Source: Bacteroidetes bacterium GWA2_30_7 (GTDB lineage Bacteria > Bacteroidota > Bacteroidia > Bacteroidales > GWF2-33-38). Taken from it: a stretch of DNA of 12,817 nt. Each line of letters begins with the position of its first letter. The stretch's first letter is position 1. The stretch is from positions 3,537 to 16,353 of the forward strand of contig MENC01000287.1 in the NCBI GenBank assembly GCA_001768155.1, written 5' to 3'. The translations under genes were made by a program, and so were the position numbers. Below, in pieces: positions 7,574 through 12,817 of the stretch. The notes below the pieces were generated by a model that was not told the origin of the DNA, ran no database searches, and was given only the letters and a program-made list of their open reading frames with translations.

Positions 7574-7886
7574 ATGAAAATATCATTTGATCCAAAGTAC
7601 AATATTGCTTATGTTGCATTTAAAGATAAAACCGGACAAGTAAATACAATTAAAATAAGCGATGAAGTAAATATTGATATCTGCTGATGGTTCAATTAAT
7701 ATTATTGACCCATCACTTCCTGTGGCAAAACGATTAATGGATTTATTAGCTTGTAACGGTTTGTTAAACATTTCGAATAATAATGTTTACTATAACTTTT
7801 TTAATTCTGGAAATCAAAGAATTATATCTGAAATGGTAAATGAATTAAAATTAGAAAATTGTAAAATAAATTTCAATAATTTATGA
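7574..7886 (+). pseudogene. frameshifted small gene, N-terminus DUF2283-like
   Basis: From the ATG at 7574, MKISFDPKYNIAYVAF continues to a TGA at 7685-7687. The N-terminus resembles DUF2283 proteins (MKI-x-DP-x-x-x-x-Y-x-F/I). The continuation, ISADGSINIIDPSLP and onward, is in the +1 frame and open to a TGA at 7884-7886. A DUF2283 domain would be expected to run through an IDI-x-x-DG stretch exactly at this junction, so one gene has probably lost its frame near 7676-7682, by one extra base or two missing bases. The joined product would be about 104 residues; its last 50 or so residues I do not recognise. The final TGA overlaps the ATG of the yjbQ-like gene (ATGA). It could be a sequencing error, a true pseudogene, or frameshift expression; no slippery heptamer is obvious. 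Confidence 0.6.
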
Positions 7887-8293
7887 TTGTTCAAACGGAA
7901 TTTTTGTTATCAAATTTTGCAAAAGGATTTCATCTTATTACAAATGAGATTTTGCAGAATTTGCCTAAATTGCCAGAGATTGGTTTGTTAAATTTATTTA
8001 TCAAGCATACTTCGGCAGCAATTTCAATCAATGAAAATGCAGATTATACCGTTAGAGTTGACATGGAAAATTTCTTTAATAAATTAGTTCCCGAAAATTT
8101 ACCCTATTTTGAACACACTTCAGAGGGTAGCGACGATATGCCTGCTCATATTAAAGCATCTTTGATTGGACAATCTGTTTCAATTCCGATTTCAAATAAT
8201 AAATTAAATCTTGGTACATGGCAAGGAATTTATCTTTGCGAATTTAGACGACATGCTGGAAAACGAAAAATTGTTGTTACAGTTTATTCTTAA
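7883..8293 (+). CDS. yjbQ: YjbQ family protein (UPF0047)
   Basis: The protein has 136 residues, the normal family length. The family signatures are clear: KHTSAAISINENADYTVRVD at 41-60 and LGTWQGIYLCEFRRHAGKRK near the C-terminus. The invariant His, Asn and Asp residues of the small beta-sandwich fold are present. Some family members have been reported with weak thiamine-phosphate-synthase activity; the physiological role is unsettled, so no pathway is assigned here. Its ATG lies within the stop of the upstream frameshifted gene, implying translational coupling, and no thiamine gene is in the window. A 97-bp gap follows. Confidence 0.93.
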   Translation: MIVQTEFLLSNFAKGFHLITNEILQNLPKLPEIGLLNLFIKHTSAAISINENADYTVRVDMENFFNKLVPENLPYFEHTSEGSDDMPAHIKASLIGQSVSIPISNNKLNLGTWQGIYLCEFRRHAGKRKIVVTVYS

Positions 8294-8356
8294 TCATTGT
8301 TTATGTTAAATTTTTTAGTGTTAATAAGTTTAGATGAAAATTGAAGTCTAATTTAT

Positions 8357-8364
8357 TAAATTTG
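8357..8364 (+). promoter_or_regulatory. -7 promoter element upstream of the methyltransferase remnant
   Basis: TAAATTTG is an exact TAnnTTTG match, 26 bp before the ATG at 8391. No good TTTG lies at the matching -33 distance, and such AT-rich octamers arise by chance, so this is tentative. It is in the only sizeable gap between the yjbQ-like gene and the restriction locus, where a new transcript is expected. Confidence 0.35.
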
Positions 8365-8390
8365 TAATATCTCAATTTTATATACATTTA

Positions 8391-8864
8391 ATGGCAGAAT
8401 TACTTACAATAAAAGAAGCAAACCAGTGGGCAAGTGAATATTTGGAGAAAAACGTTACTTCTTCAAATATCTCATATTTAATACAATACGGAAGAATTAA
8501 GAAAATAGGCGAAAATGGTTCAACTCAAATTGTAAAACAGGAACTTGTTGAATATTATGCTGAACAAAAAAAATCGAAGCAAGATGCATGGAAAGACCAA
8601 CTTGGCGAAGACCTAAACTGGGCTTTATCTTTTGAACAATATAAAGAAGCCGAAACTACAAAACATGTCCACAGGCTGCACCCTTACAAAGGGAAATTCA
8701 TTCCTCAATTAGTCGAATATTTTTTAGACGAGCATACCGATAAATTTAAAAAAGAAGTTTATTTCAAAAAAGGCGACATTGTTTTAGACCCTTTTTCTGG
8801 TAGCGGAACAACAATGGTACAAGCCTGTGAATTAGGCATTCATGCAATTGGAATATTAAAATAG
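8391..8864 (+). pseudogene. truncated DNA methyltransferase (N4-cytosine/N6-adenine type), only the N-terminal part
   Basis: The 157 residues end in ...HAIGILK and a stop. Residues 1-55 look like a helix-turn-helix or excisionase-like DNA-binding region. HRLHPYKGKFIPQL (94-107) is the motif X-like segment seen in methyltransferases of this class. VLDPFSGSGTT (131-141) is motif I, which binds S-adenosylmethionine. In intact relatives this is followed by GID-x-S, then a catalytic D/N/S-PPY motif, about 250-300 residues in all. Here the frame ends at the point where GID would be, and motif IV is absent. I therefore read it as the remnant of a C-terminal deletion; it cannot methylate DNA on its own. 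No leftover methyltransferase sequence is seen in other frames up to 8886. The start, spacing and downstream endonuclease show it was a restriction-modification locus. Confidence 0.82.
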
Positions 8865-8886
8865 AATAAACTAAATTTTTTGAAAT

Positions 8887-9090
8887 ATGAAAAAATTTAA
8901 AGTCGCCCTTACAAGAGATTATATTATAGAAATCAATGCAAAAAATGAAAAAGAAGCAAAAGAATGTTCAGAATTTTTTATTTCTTATGGTATTGATGTT
9001 TCAACAAATCAAGAACAAAAACAATACAATTTTAAAATTGAAAAAATTAAACCAATCACTAATAACGCTTTTGAAATTGAAGAAATTTAA
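8887..9090 (+). CDS. small uncharacterised protein, possibly DpnD/PcfM-like
   Basis: The protein has 67 residues. MKKFKVALTRDYIIEINAKNEKEAKE has the look of DpnD/PcfM-like or similar ferredoxin-fold small proteins (a strand, then V/I-x-A-x-x-EEA helix). The C-terminal half (YNFKIEKIKPI... EIEEI) suggests a second strand pair. There is no helix-turn-helix of a controller (C) protein, no Cys cluster and no membrane segment. It starts 22 bp after the methyltransferase stop and ends 14 bp before the endonuclease ATG, so it is part of that operon. Whether it is an accessory to the endonuclease or an unrelated passenger cannot be said. The gene call is reasonable from its spacing and start, while the family assignment is weak. 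Confidence 0.55.
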   Translation: MKKFKVALTRDYIIEINAKNEKEAKECSEFFISYGIDVSTNQEQKQYNFKIEKIKPITNNAFEIEEI

Positions 9091-9104
9091 AACAGTATTT
9101 TAAA

Positions 9105-10034
9105 ATGAATAAACCTTTATCAAATTCCGATAAACTTTCTTTTGGGTTTCTTGAAAAAGCAAAGGAATTTCAAGCAAGTGTGGAATTAATAAAAGTATTG
9201 AAATCAAGAACATACCGCATTGGGGAAGCAAACGTTTTAGTTCGAGCTTCTTCAGATGGCAACAGAAGATATTTCTTTGGAATTAACTATATTACCATCG
9301 AAGAAATTGCAAATCTTGAAAATCCATTTATAGCATTTATTTGTGGTTCAATTGAAAAAACTATAATAATTCCTGCAAAACTTTTATTCAAAGAATTACA
9401 TCAAATTAGCCATGATAGGAATGGAGAGTATAAAATTAATATTGACAAAGACTTCAATATTGTTTTAGCAGGAAGAGGGAATCGTCTTGATTGTAAAAAT
9501 TTTATAAATAATTGGAATTTGCTTTTATCACCTCCAATTTTTGAAAATGAAAAACCAAAATCAGTTGAGGAAAGTTTGCATTCAGTTTTGCAAGGACGGT
9601 TACTTGAAATTGGAAATATTAGAGGTTATCAAACGTTTTGCCCCGATAAATCAAAAAAATTTAATGAAAGAAAATTAGAAGAAATTTCAACACTTCAAAC
9701 TTGTCCAGTATTACAATTTTCAGATTACAATTTACTGCGACAAATTGATGTGATTTGGTTTAAAAATCGTGGAAATAATTTTATTCCTGAATATGCTTTT
9801 GAAGTTGAATTATCAACAGGAGTTTGGTCTGGAGTAGGAAGAATGGCAACATTAATGGATTATAAAAATGTAGCGTTTTATGTAATTTCCAATGACAGGA
9901 AAAAATACTCTCAAGTAATGAATTCTTTTTCCGAATATGAAGAACGCTATAAATTCATTGCTAATGATTTAATTGGAGACCTTTATTCTGCTGAATTAAA
10001 TTTAAAAGAATTAAAATATAATATAGGTTTATGA
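9105..10034 (+). CDS. putative type II restriction endonuclease, PD-(D/E)XK fold
   Basis: The protein has 309 residues and is complete. The C-terminal half has the layout of a PD-(D/E)XK nuclease: a helix with VEESLHSVLQGRLLEIG (154-170), a strand with IDVIWF (D215), and a strand with FEVE (E233, E235), followed by ST-x-x-W-x-G-x-x-R (R246). D...E-x-E is the variant catalytic triad also used by BamHI. The first 140 residues are strand-rich (YFFGI, IAFICG, IIIPAK) and may bind the target DNA. I do not recognise the specificity or a closely named enzyme. It lies 14 bp after the small ORF and behind the truncated methyltransferase. If active, the cell would need protection from another methyltransferase. 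The fold call is from motif pattern only. Confidence 0.62.
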   Translation: MNKPLSNSDKLSFGFLEKAKEFQASVELIKVLKSRTYRIGEANVLVRASSDGNRRYFFGINYITIEEIANLENPFIAFICGSIEKTIIIPAKLLFKELHQISHDRNGEYKINIDKDFNIVLAGRGNRLDCKNFINNWNLLLSPPIFENEKPKSVEESLHSVLQGRLLEIGNIRGYQTFCPDKSKKFNERKLEEISTLQTCPVLQFSDYNLLRQIDVIWFKNRGNNFIPEYAFEVELSTGVWSGVGRMATLMDYKNVAFYVISNDRKKYSQVMNSFSEYEERYKFIANDLIGDLYSAELNLKELKYNIGL

Positions 10035-10035
10035 A

Positions 10036-10170
10036 ATGTCTAATGATTATTCATTTTACAAAGTTTAAGAATATTTATTATTAGTCCATTTTGAAAAAAT
10101 TAGCATAGAACTAAGACCTGAAATTGACGCATATTTCTCAAAATATCAAACAGTTAAAATATCAAAATAA
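10036..10170 (+). pseudogene. short coding remnant with an in-frame TAA
   Basis: An ATG at 10036, one base after the endonuclease stop, opens a frame reading MSNDYSFYKV, then a TAA at 10066-10068. The same frame continues with EYLLLVHFEKISIELRPEID and onward to a TAA at 10168-10170, 45 codons in all. The downstream part has a protein-like composition and keeps frame with the ATG, so I read this as one small decayed gene rather than spacer. A single base change (for example CAA or GAA to TAA) would explain the break. The product is unrecognised. Its tight spacing suggests it once belonged to the restriction operon. At this length the evidence is thin. Confidence 0.35.
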
Positions 10171-10178
10171 TATAAAAA

Positions 10179-10192
10179 ACTAATGCATTAGT
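10179..10192. promoter_or_regulatory. 14-bp perfect palindrome upstream of the histidine kinase gene
   Basis: ACTAATGCATTAGT is a perfect 14-bp palindrome whose centre lies 20 bp before the kinase ATG at 10205. Such a symmetric site at this distance could be an operator for a dimeric regulator. There is no recognisable -7 TAnnTTTG element in this gap, and no T-rich run follows, so a terminator is unlikely. The function is inferred. Confidence 0.35.
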
Positions 10193-10204
10193 GATTTTAA
10201 TAAC

Positions 10205-11971
10205 ATGGCAAGATTTATTTCACTAAGCGAAAGGTTAATTTTATACTTCACATTAGTCGGTTTTTCGATTACTGCAATTTTGCTTACATATTCTTATTAC
10301 AGCACTCAATCGGCAATTTTTTCGAGAACTTACGACCAATTAATATCAGTAAAAACCGAGAAAAAAATTAGAATCGAAAGTTTTTTTGCCGACCGCATTA
10401 AAGAAATTGAAGTGCTGTCAGCCTCTAAATCAAGCCTTCATACTAATTCATTATCAGATACTTTAGATTTTGGAAATTCATTTTATAATTTGCTAAGAAA
10501 TAATAAATATTATCACAGAGTTTATTTTGTAAGCCATGATTCAAGCATTTACGAAATGGACATTAACAACGAACTGCACACAGGTTTTATAAAAAGAGGA
10601 AATATTCAAAGCTATCAAAACGAAATAATTCAGGAATTTATCAAAATTAATGACATTTTAACTACTGATTATTACACTAATAACAATAGTTCAAATCCTT
10701 TTTTCGTAATATGTGCTGAATCAAAATTTTTCAATTCTAAAAATGGATATTTGTTTTTTGAAATTTCTTCCGAAACAATAAATTCAATTATGTTAGAAGA
10801 AAATCCTTTATATGGTCTTGGCAATACCGGCGAAATTTATCTTGTTGGAAATGATTATTATATGAGAAGTCAATCAAGGTTTATTAAAAACTCTATAAAT
10901 AAAATTAAAGTTGAAACAGAAGCCGTTACAAATGCTTTTAGTAATCAACCCGAAACAAATATTATTAACGACTATCGTAACATTAAAGTAATAAGCACTT
11001 TCGACCATCTTAATATTAAAAATCTTAACTGGATTGTTATTGCAGAAATGGATTACAGCGAGGCTATGAAACCAGTTTATAAAATCCGCAACAAAATAAT
11101 ATTCCTAAGCGTTATAATTTTTATTCTTATTTTGTACATTGCATATTATCTTTCAAAACGAATTACAAAACCAATAATTAATCTCACAAATGCAATTAAT
11201 AAAGTTGGCGAAGGTGATTTTAATCTTGAACTGAAAATTAAATCAAATGACGAAATTGGTGTTTTAACCGAGTCATTTAACAACATGTCAATCAGGCTAA
11301 AACAGAAAACAGATGAACTTGAAAAAGAAAAATTAATGCGACTGCGGGCAATTATCGACGGACAGGAATTAGAACGCCAACGACTTTCGAGAGAACTGCA
11401 CGATGGGCTTGGACAATCGCTAATAGCTATAAAACTTCAAATCGAAAATATTAAACTTTGCGACGAATTAAATAATCAGACTAAAATCAATAAAATAAAT
11501 GATTTGGTAAATTCAACAATCGACGATGTTAAAAGCATGTCGGACAATTTAATGCCTGCTGTTTTAAAAAACTTTGGTGTAATAAAAGCTATTCGCAATA
11601 TTTGTAGCGAATACTCCGATAATTCTGGAATTAACATTCAATTTAACTTTAATACAATTCCTCAATTAGCTGATTTAATTCAAAATTATTTGTTCAGAAT
11701 TGTACAGGAATGTATAAATAACTCTGTAAAACATTCAGGAGCTTCTGAATTAAATGTTGATTTGAATTATGAAAACGAAATTTTAACATTAACAATAACC
11801 GATAACGGACAAGGATTTGATATTAACTCTATTACAGAAATTTCGGGAAGTGGACTCCCAAATATAAAAGAAAGAACTATTTTGATGAACGGTACATTTA
11901 ATTTATTTTCGGATAAAAGTTCAGGAACAAAAATTATTATTACAATTCCAATAATGAGTCCCCTCCAATAA
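10205..11971 (+). CDS. sensor histidine kinase, HisKA_3 (NarX/DegS-type) with Cache-like sensor and HAMP
   Basis: The protein has 588 residues. There are two membrane segments, about 11-33 and 298-316, enclosing roughly 265 extracytoplasmic residues that look like a double Cache sensor. A HAMP domain follows (about 317-370), then a coiled-coil linker and the HisKA_3 dimerisation helix ERQRLSRELHDGLGQSL (389-405) with phospho-acceptor H399. The ATPase domain shows the N box (QECINNSVKH, 501-510), G1 (DNGQGFD, 533-539) and G2 (GSGLPNIKER, 548-557), so it should be catalytically competent. It should autophosphorylate at the inner membrane and pass phosphate to the NarL-type regulator downstream. 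The ligand is unknown. The gene starts at an ATG behind the 14-bp palindrome and is separated from its regulator by 176 bp that contain a large repeat. Confidence 0.93.
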   Translation: MARFISLSERLILYFTLVGFSITAILLTYSYYSTQSAIFSRTYDQLISVKTEKKIRIESFFADRIKEIEVLSASKSSLHTNSLSDTLDFGNSFYNLLRNNKYYHRVYFVSHDSSIYEMDINNELHTGFIKRGNIQSYQNEIIQEFIKINDILTTDYYTNNNSSNPFFVICAESKFFNSKNGYLFFEISSETINSIMLEENPLYGLGNTGEIYLVGNDYYMRSQSRFIKNSINKIKVETEAVTNAFSNQPETNIINDYRNIKVISTFDHLNIKNLNWIVIAEMDYSEAMKPVYKIRNKIIFLSVIIFILILYIAYYLSKRITKPIINLTNAINKVGEGDFNLELKIKSNDEIGVLTESFNNMSIRLKQKTDELEKEKLMRLRAIIDGQELERQRLSRELHDGLGQSLIAIKLQIENIKLCDELNNQTKINKINDLVNSTIDDVKSMSDNLMPAVLKNFGVIKAIRNICSEYSDNSGINIQFNFNTIPQLADLIQNYLFRIVQECINNSVKHSGASELNVDLNYENEILTLTITDNGQGFDINSITEISGSGLPNIKERTILMNGTFNLFSDKSSGTKIIITIPIMSPLQ

Positions 11972-11982
11972 GTCATTATTTT

Positions 11983-12099
11983 GCCACAAAGACGCAAAGA
12001 CACAAAGTTTTAATAATTATAATCTGTTGTTTTTTAAAACTTTGTATATCTTAGCATCTTTGTGTCTTTGCGATGCACTGAGCGAAGTCTAAGTGTGGC
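11983..12099. repeat. compound palindromic repeat (REP/MITE-like) between kinase and regulator genes
   Basis: The left arm 11983-12007 pairs with a right arm interrupted by extra sequence. GCCACA (11983-11988) matches TGTGGC (12094-12099). CGCAAAGACACAAAG (11993-12007) matches CTTTGTGTCTTTGCG (12058-12072) with no mismatch. An inner pair, ACAAAGTTTTAA (12002-12013) with TTAAAACTTTGT (12034-12045), is also perfect and competes for the same left-arm bases. Between the outer right-arm blocks sits CACTGAGCGAAGTC and flank (12073-12093), which forms its own stem (12076-12082 with 12089-12095, one mismatch). This looks like one dispersed repeat carrying a second repeat unit. Arms of this type are scattered in many Bacteroidota genomes; no coding content is visible. 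Confidence 0.75.
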
Positions 12100-12147
12100 A
12101 TTTTTATAAATAATTACTTTTCGGGGTGTACTCAATAATTTAACAAA

Positions 12148-12807
12148 ATGGATAAAATTAAAATTATACTTGTCGATGACCATTTGATTGTGAGAGATGG
12201 CATAAAATCATTATTAAGCGACAGCAGTTATATTTCTATAGTTGGCGAAGCATCTGATGGTTATCAGCTTTTTGAAATGCTAAAAACAATAACTCCCGAC
12301 ATAATAATCCTTGATATTTCATTGCCTAAAATGTCGGGGATTGAAATTGCAAAAATATTAAAAGCAGAAAAGCCCGAAATAAAACTTCTTATACTTTCGA
12401 TGTTTACTAACGAAGATTTTATTTTTAATGCTTTAAAAGCTGGAGTAAAAGGATATTTACCAAAAAATACAACTCGTAAAGAATTGCTTGAGGCAATTTG
12501 CCAAATTAAAGCAGGTAGCGAATATTTTAGCAGCGATATTTCAAATATTATGCTAAAAAGTTATATTAAAAATGCCAAAAAAGGAAGCGATACCACTGGT
12601 TCAAATATTGAAAATCTTACAAGCAGAGAATTTGAGGTCTTAAAACTGATTTTAGATGGAAATACAAACCCTGAAATTGCTGAAAAACTTTTTATTAGCA
12701 TCAGAACTGTTGAAACTCACAAAAACAATATAATGTTGAAGTTAGAAATTAAATCGGTTGTTGATTTAGTAAAATATGCAATAAAAAATAAAATAATTGA
12801 AATTTAA
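12148..12807 (+). CDS. NarL/FixJ-family response regulator
   Basis: The protein has 219 residues. The receiver domain (about 1-122) has the acidic pair D10 and D11, phospho-acceptor D56 in IIILDISLP, S84 at the switch Thr/Ser position and K106 in YLPK. The LuxR-type helix-turn-helix (about 155-215) has LTSREFEVLKLILDGNTNPEIAEKL and TVETHKNNIMLKL, the standard DNA-recognition segment. It is the probable partner of the upstream HisKA_3 kinase, since the two are adjacent, co-directional and of matching families. Phosphorylation should promote dimerisation and DNA binding; the regulon is unknown. The kinase-regulator gap is longer than usual because of the inserted repeat, so the regulator may have its own promoter, though I see no exact TAnnTTTG site. 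The frame ends 10 bp before the window edge. Confidence 0.95.
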   Translation: MDKIKIILVDDHLIVRDGIKSLLSDSSYISIVGEASDGYQLFEMLKTITPDIIILDISLPKMSGIEIAKILKAEKPEIKLLILSMFTNEDFIFNALKAGVKGYLPKNTTRKELLEAICQIKAGSEYFSSDISNIMLKSYIKNAKKGSDTTGSNIENLTSREFEVLKLILDGNTNPEIAEKLFISIRTVETHKNNIMLKLEIKSVVDLVKYAIKNKIIEI

Positions 12808-12817
12808 AAAATAAAAA

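Noticed and set aside
7685..7687. TGA read as selenocysteine, given the nearby YgfK
   Set aside because: The frame after this TGA meets a TAA within four codons, and the sensible continuation is in the +1 frame.
7674..7886. A separate gene starting with TTG at 7674
   Set aside because: The frame begins in the middle of what looks like a DUF2283 strand, with no leader of its own; a frameshifted longer gene explains it better.
11767..12003. Minus-strand open frame over the kinase C-terminus
   Set aside because: It is antisense to the conserved ATPase domain and begins in the repeat.
11983..12045. Intrinsic terminator after the kinase gene
   Set aside because: The stems are followed by more repeat sequence rather than a clean T-run, and the structure is better explained as a dispersed palindromic repeat.

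Overview
The window looks like a chromosome segment of a low-GC member of the Bacteroidota, probably an anaerobic Bacteroidales- or Marinilabiliales-like organism. The base composition is very AT-rich. Most genes lack a Shine-Dalgarno sequence and have A-rich leaders, and the two promoter-like sites I can support match the Bacteroidota -7 consensus TAnnTTTG. The left-edge protein also carries the N-terminal sequence pattern of Bacteroidota PgpH-type 7TM-HD proteins. The lineage is inferred from these features; no rRNA or other marker gene is present.

Layout. At 1-1362 two genes run leftward: a MobA/MocA-type nucleotidyltransferase, then the start of a membrane HD-phosphohydrolase (PgpH-like) cut by the window edge. 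From 1390 onward everything reads rightward. A RelE-type toxin-antitoxin pair (1429-1904) is followed by a large redox flavoprotein of the YgfK family (1931-5209). Next come a second toxin-antitoxin pair of PIN/VapC type (5310-6007) and a 490-residue fold-type II PLP enzyme (6081-7553). A frameshifted small gene resembling DUF2283 follows and overlaps a YjbQ-family gene (7574-8293). At 8391-10170 lies a decayed restriction-modification locus: a DNA methyltransferase that stops just after its SAM-binding motif, a small uncharacterised ORF, an intact putative PD-(D/E)XK endonuclease, and a short coding remnant with an in-frame stop. The window ends with a two-component pair, a Cache-like sensor kinase and a NarL/FixJ regulator (10205-12807), separated by a compound palindromic repeat.

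How the parts relate. YgfK and a MocA-type nucleotidyltransferase are found together in the E. coli ygf/xdhD molybdenum-hydroxylase and purine region, so their proximity here suggests, but does not prove, a related redox pathway. No molybdenum hydroxylase is in the window. The two toxin-antitoxin modules flank ygfK directly. The restriction locus appears to have lost its modification activity while keeping an endonuclease reading frame. The HK/RR pair is a self-contained signalling unit whose target is unknown.

The most unusual items are the endonuclease left without its methyltransferase, the composite repeat inside the two-component locus, the frameshifted gene coupled to yjbQ, and the toxin-antitoxin modules bracketing ygfK. 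I did not find a clear new multi-gene system; the restriction remnant with its small middle gene is the best candidate for follow-up.
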